The notes under the pieces: generated by a model
Told to the model about the DNA's origin: nothing
Databases searched by the model: none
What the model saw: the letters and a program-made list of their open reading frames with translations, nothing else
Translations under genes and position numbers: made by a program
DNA from: Alteribacillus sp041949975
GTDB taxonomy: Bacteria > Bacillota > Bacilli > Bacillales > Marinococcaceae
Length of the DNA: 64,000 nt
Direction of reading: 5' to 3'
Assembly: GCF_041949975.1 (NCBI RefSeq)
Contig: NZ_JBHFQG010000012.1
Coordinates: forward strand, 38,659 to 102,658
Part shown: positions 9,174 to 17,594 of the stretch, piece by piece
How the letters are laid out: every line of letters begins with the position of its first letter
How positions within the stretch are numbered: position 1 is the stretch's first letter

Positions 9174-9212
9174 AAGGTCGGGCCAATTTAATATACGGCT
9201 TGACCTTCTTTA
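9174..9212 (+). terminator. hairpin, probable weak terminator
   Basis: An 11-bp stem pairs 9174-9184 (AAGGTCGGGCC) with 9197-9207 (GGCTTGACCTT), with two adjacent G-U pairs and a 12-base loop. The following tract (CTTTATGG) has few T, so termination may be partial. Confidence 0.5.
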
Positions 9213-9235
9213 TGGAAATACAAAGGAGGAATGAA

Positions 9236-10402
9236 ATGATTCAGCAGCACGGAATTTACCCTTTGATGATTTATTTGTTTTTTGCCTACTCTACTTTAAC
9301 AGTTATGGTTGGCTATGCACCCGTTTATTTTCAGTATGAAGGAATTACGCAAACACAGATCGGCTGGCTGATGGCCGTTGGACCACTGGCTTCTGTTTTT
9401 GCTCAACCTTTTTGGGGGTATAGAAGCGATAAATGGAAAACAATCAAGAAAGTCCTCATGGTCTGTATGGGATCCGCTATCATTATTAGTATAATATTTT
9501 TTCAGGTGAGCTCCCTCCCTGCTCTTATGCTTTTAATGTTTTGTTTATTCATTTTTTTAGCTCCTTGTACTGCGCTAGGGGACAGCTTAGCTCAGAAAAC
9601 TGCTATACAAGAAAAAGTTAACTTTGGTTCCATACGAATGTGGGGATCACTCGGATTTGCTGTTACATCTCTTGTAACCGGTTTTATTCTTGAAGCATTG
9701 ACTCCTGCTTATATATATTTACCTTTTCTTATATGTGCCGTCCTAGCTTTTGTATTAATCTTTTTTCTTCGAGATGTGAAACCGGCTAAAAAACCTGTTA
9801 CGCTAATAAATGCTGTTAGATTTGGATTGAAACCTCAAGTTTTTATATTTCTTTTATTAGTATTTTTTATTTCACTCGGGCACCGCGCCAATGATAGCTT
9901 TCTAGGATTATATATCATAGAGCTTGGCGGTCGAGAATCACTGATTGGCAGAGCGTGGTTTATCGGGGTTGTATCAGAGGCTTTCGTTTTTTTCTTAACG
10001 GCGTTATGGTTTCGGCGTTTTCATCCGCTAGTATTTATTATTATTGCAGGAGTGCTATACGCCAGCCGCTGGATTATAATGAGTTTCATTAATGATCCTG
10101 TTCATATTATATGGCTGCAAGTGTTCCATGGCGTTACGTTTGGTTTAATGTATTTTTCTTCTTTGTCCTATATCACGAAGCTGGTTCCAGAAGAATTACA
10201 GGCTACAGGTCATTTATTATTTATTACAACCTTTTTTGGACTTTCAGGAATTGTCGGGTCGCTCGGGGGCGGTTGGGCCATGGATGAGCTCGGAGGTGCA
10301 GGACTATACCTATGGCTTGGGGTATTCAGCTTAATAGGGGCTCTCTCTCTCACTATATATACCATAATCATGAAAAAGAAAAGTGTCAGCGCAGCTTTTT
10401 AA
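9236..10402 (+). CDS. MFS permease (YwbF/PPP-like)
   Basis: A 388-residue, very hydrophobic protein with about 12 membrane segments and the MFS loop 2-3 motif region (QPFWGYRSDKWKTIKK). The fold family resembles the LacY/NupG-like group that includes YwbF and the phenylpropionate permease. The substrate cannot be read from the sequence. I chose the ATG at 9236 because AAAGGAGGA lies just upstream; in-frame starts at 9200 and 9212 would include this site within the gene. The next gene starts 19 bases after the stop, so the two may be cotranscribed by chance of position rather than function. Confidence 0.85.
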   Translation: MIQQHGIYPLMIYLFFAYSTLTVMVGYAPVYFQYEGITQTQIGWLMAVGPLASVFAQPFWGYRSDKWKTIKKVLMVCMGSAIIISIIFFQVSSLPALMLLMFCLFIFLAPCTALGDSLAQKTAIQEKVNFGSIRMWGSLGFAVTSLVTGFILEALTPAYIYLPFLICAVLAFVLIFFLRDVKPAKKPVTLINAVRFGLKPQVFIFLLLVFFISLGHRANDSFLGLYIIELGGRESLIGRAWFIGVVSEAFVFFLTALWFRRFHPLVFIIIAGVLYASRWIIMSFINDPVHIIWLQVFHGVTFGLMYFSSLSYITKLVPEELQATGHLLFITTFFGLSGIVGSLGGGWAMDELGGAGLYLWLGVFSLIGALSLTIYTIIMKKKSVSAAF

Positions 10403-10421
10403 GGTCAAGGAGGGATTCCTA

Positions 10422-13400
10422 ATGACAGATACTAACATTTCATCCTGCTTTTTATCTGAAAATGAACGTACTGCATTGTTTACTAAACACAATTTTTCTC
10501 ATGAAGCCCTTTTGGAGATAGCTCAAAGAATACAGCACGCGGCCAGCACGTATGAATGTCCGCGTATTTTTAAAAATGTAGATGTCCTGCTAAAAAAAAT
10601 AGAAGATAAACGCCGGACAGCTGCATTTTGCGGGCAATTTTCTGCTGGAAAATCGACATTATTGAACCAGCTGATCGGAAAAGACCTCTTGCCATCCCAC
10701 CCGATACCAACAAGTGCTAATATCGTTCATTTTAAAAAAGGGAAAGCCCCTTCTCTTTCTTATGAAGACGCTCAAACCGGAGAAACAAAAATATTATCAG
10801 AAAACGAATGGAAAGACGAATGGTTCACAAGTACGGACATCACGAAAGAAGTGTATCTTCAGCTTCCAGTACCGCATTTTCCAAACAACCTTGAAATCTT
10901 AGATACCCCGGGCATTGATTCAACCGAAAAAAACCATAAGGTCCTAGCAGAATCACGTCTGATTGAAGCAGATACAGTATATTACATGGTAGATTATCAA
11001 AAAGTAGAATCCGAAGAAAACTTCTCTTTCTTAAAACAATTAAACAAAGCTTATATCAGCCCTGTCCTTCTTATCAACCAAGTGGATAAGCATGAAGAAC
11101 AAGAATTGGCGTTTTCTTTATTTCAAGAAAGAATATATAAAAGCTTACAGCAACAAAACATACAGGTAAAAAATATTTTCTTTCTCTCCGCGGCAAGACC
11201 CACCGTAAACAAAAAAGACTGGGATGCTTTTATCGACGAATTGTTTCAACACGATGATTCCACTTTCCAGGAAATCATTCAAACTAGTGCCCTCGGGATC
11301 TATCGGGAGCTCGAGCATCTTGCCTCTTACATACATACACAAATTCAGCCGTCAAAAGAAACGCTTAATTATATGTCATCGTATCTCTCCCTTCATTCTT
11401 TAGAACAAGAATGGCAAGAGAAACAAGAAACATTAGACAGCGTACCTTATTGGGATCGTCTCATTGAAAAAGATATTTTTAATGAATGTGAGGCTATTTT
11501 TAAAAATGCAAAGATTACTCCCTACCATACGAGAAACTTAGTTCGAGATTATTTAGAATCAAGACAAGCTGCTTTCCGCTTAAAAGGCTTATTCTCCAAA
11601 AATAAAACATTGCATGAAAAAGAAAAACGCAAGAAAAAACTGGTGGATAGTTTAAATGAAAATGTGAAAAATTATATAGATGTTCACTTGAGAACAGGCA
11701 TCCAGCGTATTTTATCCGCTTATAGAATTGAAAACCGGCATTTTAATAAGGATCTGCTTTCTATTCAACATAAAATAAATTCGGATATACTGAAAAAAGC
11801 AGAAAGAAAAGGAGCTCAATTTTCTCAGGAGTATGTGCTGACCTTCAGCCGTTTTATTGTCGATGAAATCCGAATGAAATATAAAGAAATTCTCCGCGAT
11901 TTACTTCCAGCTTTTAAAGAAGCCGTTCGAGAACAGCAGAAGATTCAAACAAGAACACTGACAAAAGAAGTTTCAACATTAGAGGGCGTTTTGCAGGAAT
12001 GGAAAACCTGGGAGAAGGAGTATAACAAGCTGTCGAAAATGACTGCTTCAATTATCACCGAATTGAAGAACGCACACATACCGTTAACCTTGCCGTCTAA
12101 ACGCTCTAAACATCAGACGCTTACGTATGAAGGGACGGACGTTCTAAAATCAGATGAGGTGGACATTAGTTCATTCTATCAAGATAACATTTCCAGCACT
12201 GCTGCCACATTCATGGAAACCAAACAAGCAGAAACAAGAAAAATAGAAAAGGCAGCATCATTGCTTCAGGACGTTAATGGTTTATCGGAAATTCAACATT
12301 CCCTTCAAGAACGTGTTATTCGGCTTCATCAAAAAACATATAGAATTACTCTATTTGGAGCGTTTAGTACGGGAAAATCATCAATTGCTAATGCGCTGCT
12401 CGGAAAGAATTTTCTTCCTGTTGCTGCCAATCCAACCACAGCTTCCATACAATACATCAAAGCACCGGACAGCAGGCACTCTCATGGATCCGTGGAGATT
12501 TCCTATAAAACCGAACAAGAAATAATAGAAGATATGAATGATGTCGTGAAGAAAGCCAATGTCACTTTGAATTCTATAGAAGAATGGAAGGGTTTTACTG
12601 CTGATAATGAACGCAACGAAACAGATGCTAATGAAGAAAATAAGGAAGAAGATGATCAAACGCTAAATCCGATGAAGCTCCTTAAAGAGGAAGAAATAAT
12701 ATTAGCAGACCAGTTTCATCAATCTTATCACCAATACAATAATGTGATAGGAAAAAGGATAGAAACAGATCATGATTCCTATCTAAAGCTGGCAGCAAAT
12801 GAAGAACAAGCCATTCTAATAAAAGATGTAACTATATATTTTGATTGCGATTTTACAAGAGCAGGATATGTGTTAACCGACACTCCAGGGATAGGTTCTA
12901 TTTACCGTCGTCACAGTGAAATTGCTTTTGAAGAACTGAAAAAATCAGATGCTCTATTATTTATCAGTTATTATAACCACTCCTTTTCAAAAGCAGATCA
13001 TGAATTTTTATTACAGCTGAGCAGAACGAAAAATTATTTTTCTTATGACAAATTTTTCTTTCTAGTAAATGCCGCCGATCTTGCTCAACATGAAAAGGAA
13101 TTATCCTCGGTTTTAGATTATGTAACAGACCAGTTAGTCCGCCTGGGTTTAACAGAGCCTCGGGTTAAGCCGATATCCGGAAAAAAAGCTTTACAATGTC
13201 ACAACGACATATCATATTGGCAAACATCCGGTGCAGAGGGTTTTATCGAAGAGTTTCATCAATTTGCAAAAGCAGCGCTGGATCAAACGTTGATAAAAGA
13301 AAGCAAAACGGAAATAAAACAAGCCATTAATATATTACAAGATCAAAGCAAACATTTAGCTGATAAACAGCAAAGCCTGGTTCTGCAAAGGCAAAATTGG

Positions 13401-14120
13401 AGGGAACAGCTGCTTTCTTTTCAAAAATGGGTGCAGCACTATCATCCTCATCCGGAATGGCAATGGATAGAACAAGAATTAGAGGAATTATTATTTTATG
13501 TGAAGCAGCGCGTGTTTTATAGATATTATGACGAATACAAAGTAATATTAAATGCAGCACGTTTTAATGAAAAAGAAAGCTTCTCTTCTCAATTACACCG
13601 GTTTACCAATGAATTAATTCATTTTATCTTTTATGAATTTGCTCAAGAGATCAGAGCCACTATCATTCGTATGGAACACTTTATTGAGAAGCAATGGAAG
13701 GATCTTCAATATAATATTTTGAAAAAATTATCTCCTGAGGTTCGTCGTTTTTTTGTCAGAAAGAACCTGCATGCGTTCCCTGATATTACTATCTACGAAG
13801 ATGTTCCTGTAAATAGCAGGTCTTTTTCATTTATTAGAGAGTACACTTCTTACCAGCAGTTTTTTATAGAACAGCAAAATAAACAATTAAAAGAGCAGCT
13901 AGAAGAGGCTCTTCGTCCTTATGGTGACGAAATAATGGAAAGCTACCTAAGGAAGTTAAAAAACATGTATCAAACTTATTTTTATGAACAATGGAATAAT
14001 TGTCAGCAGGAGTTTGCTCATGCTGCAGACAACATGATAAAAGAATGGAAAACCAATACTCGAATAGATGATACAAGAGAGCTGGAACAGACTATTCACC
14101 AGTTAAAACGGTTGATTTGA
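10422..14120 (+). CDS. dynA: double dynamin-like GTPase DynA
   Basis: A 1232-residue protein made of two fused dynamin modules, the architecture of Bacillus DynA (YpbR), a membrane-tethering and fusing GTPase that protects against membrane stress and phage. Module 1 has the G1 loop GQFSAGKST at residues 71-79, DTPGID and NQVDK. Module 2 has GAFSTGKSS at about 646-654, DTPGIGS, and a degenerate G4 (NAADL). Long helical stalk regions with heptad-like charge patterns separate them. An acidic insertion (ANEENKEEDDQ) lies in the second GTPase domain. The ATG at 10422 follows AAGGAGGG; an in-frame start at 10383 lies in the permease gene. Confidence 0.93.
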   Translation: MTDTNISSCFLSENERTALFTKHNFSHEALLEIAQRIQHAASTYECPRIFKNVDVLLKKIEDKRRTAAFCGQFSAGKSTLLNQLIGKDLLPSHPIPTSANIVHFKKGKAPSLSYEDAQTGETKILSENEWKDEWFTSTDITKEVYLQLPVPHFPNNLEILDTPGIDSTEKNHKVLAESRLIEADTVYYMVDYQKVESEENFSFLKQLNKAYISPVLLINQVDKHEEQELAFSLFQERIYKSLQQQNIQVKNIFFLSAARPTVNKKDWDAFIDELFQHDDSTFQEIIQTSALGIYRELEHLASYIHTQIQPSKETLNYMSSYLSLHSLEQEWQEKQETLDSVPYWDRLIEKDIFNECEAIFKNAKITPYHTRNLVRDYLESRQAAFRLKGLFSKNKTLHEKEKRKKKLVDSLNENVKNYIDVHLRTGIQRILSAYRIENRHFNKDLLSIQHKINSDILKKAERKGAQFSQEYVLTFSRFIVDEIRMKYKEILRDLLPAFKEAVREQQKIQTRTLTKEVSTLEGVLQEWKTWEKEYNKLSKMTASIITELKNAHIPLTLPSKRSKHQTLTYEGTDVLKSDEVDISSFYQDNISSTAATFMETKQAETRKIEKAASLLQDVNGLSEIQHSLQERVIRLHQKTYRITLFGAFSTGKSSIANALLGKNFLPVAANPTTASIQYIKAPDSRHSHGSVEISYKTEQEIIEDMNDVVKKANVTLNSIEEWKGFTADNERNETDANEENKEEDDQTLNPMKLLKEEEIILADQFHQSYHQYNNVIGKRIETDHDSYLKLAANEEQAILIKDVTIYFDCDFTRAGYVLTDTPGIGSIYRRHSEIAFEELKKSDALLFISYYNHSFSKADHEFLLQLSRTKNYFSYDKFFFLVNAADLAQHEKELSSVLDYVTDQLVRLGLTEPRVKPISGKKALQCHNDISYWQTSGAEGFIEEFHQFAKAALDQTLIKESKTEIKQAINILQDQSKHLADKQQSLVLQRQNWREQLLSFQKWVQHYHPHPEWQWIEQELEELLFYVKQRVFYRYYDEYKVILNAARFNEKESFSSQLHRFTNELIHFIFYEFAQEIRATIIRMEHFIEKQWKDLQYNILKKLSPEVRRFFVRKNLHAFPDITIYEDVPVNSRSFSFIREYTSYQQFFIEQQNKQLKEQLEEALRPYGDEIMESYLRKLKNMYQTYFYEQWNNCQQEFAHAADNMIKEWKTNTRIDDTRELEQTIHQLKRLI

Positions 14121-14224
14121 ATGTAATTTTTGTTTATAATTGAATGTTATGTTAAAATACTGGGAAAAGGCACAAACATCGCTAAGTTCCGACATACGAA
14201 TAACATTTAAAGGATGGTTATATA

Positions 14225-14578
14225 ATGGAACAACGTAATATTTTTCTTGACGATGTGAGGCCTAGTCCAGATGACCATATTTTGGTCACAACAGCGGAAG
14301 ATTGTATCCTAATGCTGCAAGAAAATAAACCAGTTTCCCATTTATCACTTGATCATGATCTTGGGAGTAACAATAAAAATGGATTTGAAGTAGTTTTATA
14401 CCTTCTAGAAAATAAACAATTTCCTGAACGGATTACTATACACTCAGCTAACGCACCAGCAGGCAAGAAAATGTATAATCACTTACTCGATGCAAAAGAA
14501 GCCGGGATTCTCCCAACACATGTAAAAGTTCTTCACCGGCCGCTGCCGCTTAGATTTTCACAGGTTTCAACAAAATAG
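14225..14578 (+). CDS. cyclic-phosphate-processing-type receiver protein
   Basis: A 117-residue single-domain protein. The motifs FLDDVRPSP (N-terminus), LSLDHDLG (about residues 39-46) and HSANAPAGKKM fit the receiver-like family described by comparative genomics as a cyclic-phosphate-processing receiver (cREC), not a normal phospho-acceptor response regulator: the Asp pair and the HDLG and HSAN blocks form an acidic/His active-site cluster. Members are predicted to act in nucleic-acid end processing or conflict systems, with little direct biochemistry that I know of. It stands alone here, with a terminator at 14597-14630. The function is an inference from the family. Confidence 0.7.
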   Translation: MEQRNIFLDDVRPSPDDHILVTTAEDCILMLQENKPVSHLSLDHDLGSNNKNGFEVVLYLLENKQFPERITIHSANAPAGKKMYNHLLDAKEAGILPTHVKVLHRPLPLRFSQVSTK

Positions 14579-14596
14579 AGATGCTCATCATTTTAG

Positions 14597-14630
14597 GGAT
14601 TGCCTCTTATCGAAAGGGGCAATCCTTTTT
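14597..14630 (+). terminator. rho-independent terminator
   Basis: GGATTGCC at 14597-14604 pairs with GGCAATCC, extending to 12 bp with one G-U pair, and is followed by TTTTT. Confidence 0.85.
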
Positions 14631-14663
14631 AAAATGTGGTATTTTTTATGTATAGCGCCCAGA

Positions 14664-14679
14664 AAAGAACTTGTTCTTT
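14664..14679 (+). promoter_or_regulatory. 16-base perfect palindrome before the selenoprotein operon
   Basis: AAAGAAC-TT-GTTCTTT is a perfect palindrome ending 23 bases before the TTG start of the next gene and just upstream of its GAAAGGGG ribosome binding site. It lies after the terminator of the preceding gene, so it is placed to be an operator or an RNA hairpin in the leader. No regulator is identified. Confidence 0.45.
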
Positions 14680-14702
14680 CTTAGAAGAAAGGGGAAAAGG
14701 AA

Positions 14703-15002
14703 TTGAATCAAGTAGAGGTTACAGATAGAGCCGTGGATTTCATTACGAAGCAGACTGCGAATGATAATCAGCCAATCATAACACTTACCTCTACTTTAAC
14801 AGGAGGTTGACAGGGAGATATAGAGTTTTCCTTGATTCTGGACGAATCAATAAACGCCGATAAAATAATAGTGTATACCGATACGGAGACGTTACAACAT
14901 ACAGGTGAACTGCCGCTCCTGGACCGGCATCCAACCCTTGGATGGATATTAAAAAACAAAAACGAAACCCTTGCAGTCGGGTTAAAATGGAAAAAGAAGT
15001 AA
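14703..15002 (+). CDS. HesB-like selenoprotein candidate with in-frame TGA (paralogue 1)
   Basis: Reading from a TTG behind GAAAGGGGAAAAGG, the frame is open for 99 residues except for a TGA at codon 36 (14808-14810), inside TLTSTLTGG-U-QGDIEFSLILDES. The N-terminal half aligns with the HesB-like gene at 16110 (ITNQAKQFIEE versus VTDRAVDFITK; LALDEP versus LILDES), and the TGA falls in the same column, where HesB/IscA proteins have their first cluster-binding Cys. A 7-bp hairpin starts 21 bases downstream. The C-terminal half diverges and has no Cys. I read it as a selenoprotein of the HesB-like or CC/Se-motif type. The alternative is a nonsense-mutated gene, less likely because the paired gene shows the same design. 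Its role is unknown, perhaps redox or metal/selenium handling. Confidence 0.75.
14832..14850 (+). promoter_or_regulatory. SECIS-like hairpin, paralogue 1
   Basis: TTGATTC (14832-14838) and GAATCAA (14844-14850) form a perfect 7-bp stem with loop TGGAC. The loop begins 29 bases after the TGA, inside the 16-37 base range usual for bacterial SECIS elements, and has G in the second position. The second gene carries a matching hairpin with a different stem sequence. Confidence 0.7.
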
Positions 15003-15107
15003 GCATCAAACCAAAACCACATATTACACAACTGATGTAAGGCCGCATATCTTATATTACTAGAAAGAGCATGGGTTCGATTTTATAAAAAGAGGGGAAT
15101 TGTAGGT

Positions 15108-16037
15108 ATGTTTATCGCAGACGCTCATTGTGATGCTTTATGGAAAATGCAAAATATGAAGCATTACTCGTTTTATGGGACCTCACCTTTACGGGTAAAT
15201 GCGGAGAGCTTAAAACGAGGCCGCGTCCGAATTCAAAATTTTGCTCTGTTTACGTCCGTAGAAGATCCTATAAAAACACAAAAAGAGAAGCTTGATAAAG
15301 AAATTAATTTATTTAAAAAGTATATCGCCGGGAATAACTATATAAAATGGACCCCATGGAAGCCGATACGTTTTTCTCCTAATCACACTCATGCCATATT
15401 ATCTTTAGAGGGTGCAGGTATGATTGGAGATGACCTAAATGAATGGAGAAAGCTAAAGGAAATTGGAGTGGAAATGGCAAGCCTGAGCTGGAACGAAAAA
15501 AATGATCTCGCTGCAGGAAGTTTGCAATCAAATAAAAACGGTTTAACAAAAGCAGGTAAAAAAGTGGTAGCATGGCAAAATGACAATGGGATGGTAACAG
15601 ATGCTGCTCACTTAAACGAACGCAGCTTTTGGGATGTTTTAGAACATGGGAAACACATTGCTGTAAGCCATGCTAATGTGAAGGCCCTTTACGACCATCC
15701 AAGAAATTTAAGTAACCAACAAATAGAAGCACTCATTAAACAACATAGCTTTATTGGTTTAACCTTTTATCCGAAATTTATAAATGGTACAGATACCGCT
15801 GATTATACAGATTTTGCAAAACAAGTGGATTACCTCTGCAGCAAAGGAGCAGAGAACATTATCGGTTTCGGCTCTGATTTTGATGGGATAGATACAAGTA
15901 TACAGGGATTGGAAAGTCCAGTCCAATTTCCTCGTTTTATTGACTGGTTGTTAACACATTTTGATGAAAAAATTATTCGAGGTTTAGCAGGTGAGAATTT
16001 TAAGCGCTTTTGGGAAAAAAAGAGGTTGGTACAGTGA
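15108..16037 (+). CDS. membrane dipeptidase-family peptidase (M19)
   Basis: A 309-residue zinc peptidase of the M19 (renal dipeptidase) family. The visible metal and active-site blocks are DAHCDALWK at the N-terminus, LSLEGAG near residue 103, VSHANV near residue 186, and GFGSDFDGID near residue 262. There is no signal peptide, so it is probably cytoplasmic, as in other bacterial members that cleave L-D or L-L dipeptides. The ATG follows AGAGGGGAAT. It is sandwiched between two TGA-containing HesB-like genes with gaps of 105 and 72 bases and no terminator, so all three are probably one operon. No selenium-linked role is known to me for M19 enzymes. Confidence 0.9.
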   Translation: MFIADAHCDALWKMQNMKHYSFYGTSPLRVNAESLKRGRVRIQNFALFTSVEDPIKTQKEKLDKEINLFKKYIAGNNYIKWTPWKPIRFSPNHTHAILSLEGAGMIGDDLNEWRKLKEIGVEMASLSWNEKNDLAAGSLQSNKNGLTKAGKKVVAWQNDNGMVTDAAHLNERSFWDVLEHGKHIAVSHANVKALYDHPRNLSNQQIEALIKQHSFIGLTFYPKFINGTDTADYTDFAKQVDYLCSKGAENIIGFGSDFDGIDTSIQGLESPVQFPRFIDWLLTHFDEKIIRGLAGENFKRFWEKKRLVQ

Positions 16038-16109
16038 GGTCATTGTGAATTCCTTTGCAAATATAACAATTTGCTCTAAAATAATAAGTGGAGAAAGAGG
16101 TGAGAACAA

Positions 16110-16400
16110 GTGCAAATTACAAACCAAGCAAAGCAATTTATTGAAGAAGTCATGAGTGAGCATGACATGTCTACGATTCGTGTTGTTTTCTCCGGTATGG
16201 GCTGAGGCGGTCCAAAATTGGGACTGGCTCTGGATGAGCCGGCAGAAAATGACGTCAAACAGGAAATTAACGGTATTAATGTAGCAATTGAAGAACAAAT
16301 CGTTTCTCACGTTCAAAATGTAACGTTAGACGTGGAAAGTTCCGGCGACGGGCAGGTCGGGCTTGTCATGAAAGGCGAAACGAATAGCGATTGCTGTTAA
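16110..16400 (+). CDS. HesB-like selenoprotein with in-frame TGA (paralogue 2)
   Basis: A 96-residue product from a GTG start behind GAGAAAGAGGTGA. The frame is open except for a TGA at codon 32 (16203-16205) in VVFSGMG-U-GGPKLGLALDEP. HesB/IscA-fold proteins carry their first conserved Cys exactly here, and the C-terminus ends SDCC, supplying the other two Cys positions. A family of HesB-like selenoproteins with Sec at this Cys has been described, so Sec insertion is the best reading. A 7-bp hairpin follows at a suitable distance. It is the last gene of the presumed operon, before a strong terminator at 16418. Standard gene callers would start it after the TGA (16218), losing the active-site half. 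Confidence 0.85.
16224..16242 (+). promoter_or_regulatory. SECIS-like hairpin, paralogue 2
   Basis: CTGGCTC (16224-16230) pairs with GAGCCGG (16236-16242), 7 bp with one G-U, loop TGGAT. The loop begins 26 bases after the TGA. Compared with the hairpin at 14832-14850, several stem positions change on both sides with pairing kept, which supports selection on the structure. Confidence 0.75.
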
Positions 16401-16417
16401 TTAGCACGGTAAGCAGC

Positions 16418-16457
16418 GGAGCTGTCTCAATAGCAAGAAGAGACAGCTCCTTCTTTG
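16418..16457 (+). terminator. rho-independent terminator
   Basis: An 11-bp perfect stem, GGAGCTGTCTC (16418-16428) with GAGACAGCTCC (16440-16450), and TTCTTT after it. It ends the selenoprotein/dipeptidase operon. Confidence 0.85.
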
Positions 16458-16565
16458 ATATGCAACACTTACAAGTCCAAAAGAGTACACCGGTAAAACA
16501 TTCTGGTTTTTTCATAATAGCCATTGGTTGAAATTTCTCTTTCAATTTTACAAGGAGGACCCTTT

Positions 16566-17366
16566 ATGGAGGACGTAAATAATATGCTTTTATCCTTCCA
16601 AAATGTCAGCGTTATCACTGGTGGAAAACAAAGATTAAAAGACATCACATTTGAAATGAAAAAAGGCGAACACTGGGGTTTATTAGGATTGAATGGATCC
16701 GGAAAAACTACACTTTTACAATTGATTACAGGATATGTGTGGGCCAGCAAAGGAACATTAGCAAGCTGGGAAGGTACATTTGGAAAGATAAATATTCACA
16801 TGCTTCGCCAGCAAATTGGCTGGGTCAGCGATTCTTTAGATGACCGGTATCGAACCAAAAACACCAGTACGGCCCTTGAAGTAGTTTTAAGCGGGTTATT
16901 CGCCACTATTGGTGTCTATGAAGAACCTGGAAACGAAGAAATTGAAAAAGCAGAGCACTGGCTCGATTTTTTTGGAATTTCTCACCTTAAAAATACTTCG
17001 TATATGTATTTGTCTCAGGGTGAAAAGAAAAGAGCAATGCTTGCCAGGGCCTGGATTGCTGAGCCTAAGTTATTGCTTTTAGATGAGCCTTGTACAGGAC
17101 TTGATGTAAAGGGCAGAGAGGAGTTTCTGGCTTCCTTAGAAGACTTGCTTCAGCTTGAGAACGCTCCTGCACTTTTATATGTGACTCATCACTTAGAAGA
17201 ATTACCTGCATCTGTACAAAATGTATTATTATTAAAAAATGGGGAAATCCTTCATAAAGGACCAAAACAAAAGACACTAACAGACGTATTTGTTCAAGAC
17301 GCATTTGATGTTAAATCACGAATTGTCTGGGATCAAGATAGACCGTGGCTGGTCGTTTCCTCTTAA
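16566..17366 (+). CDS. ABC transporter ATP-binding protein (YlmA-like)
   Basis: A 266-residue ABC ATPase with Walker A GLNGSGKT (about residues 40-47), signature LSQGEKKRAMLARAW, Walker B LLLLDEPCTGLD and the switch His in VTHHLEE. The overall form resembles YlmA and the ModF-like group, orphan ATPases with no adjacent permease. No permease or binding protein is next to it here either, so it may be a non-transport ABC protein or pair with a distant membrane partner. I chose the ATG at 16566 with CAAGGAGGAC just before it; an upstream in-frame GTG-type start at 16524 would span the site. Confidence 0.85.
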   Translation: MEDVNNMLLSFQNVSVITGGKQRLKDITFEMKKGEHWGLLGLNGSGKTTLLQLITGYVWASKGTLASWEGTFGKINIHMLRQQIGWVSDSLDDRYRTKNTSTALEVVLSGLFATIGVYEEPGNEEIEKAEHWLDFFGISHLKNTSYMYLSQGEKKRAMLARAWIAEPKLLLLDEPCTGLDVKGREEFLASLEDLLQLENAPALLYVTHHLEELPASVQNVLLLKNGEILHKGPKQKTLTDVFVQDAFDVKSRIVWDQDRPWLVVSS

Positions 17367-17594
17367 TAATGTTTTCAAAGAGTTTGGGAAATGTTTTTTA
17401 TAATTTTACAAATTTCCATGAAAATGAGAGGATCACTTCAAGACTTCCTGTCATACCAGGAAAAAAGCAATTTTTTATTTATATTTTTATTTACAATAGT
17501 TTTCTATATATTGCTTGTTCAACCTCGAATGTATTTATATAACCATTCTATATGTTACAATACATTTCAGTATTGAAATGAAAGGAGAATTCCT

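Noticed and set aside
16206..16225. Alternative hairpin GGTCC/GGACT directly after the TGA (16209-16225) as the SECIS
   Set aside because: It can form 5 bp but lies too close to the TGA (loop at about +9 to +15) and has no counterpart in the paralogue; the hairpin at 16224-16242 is shared.
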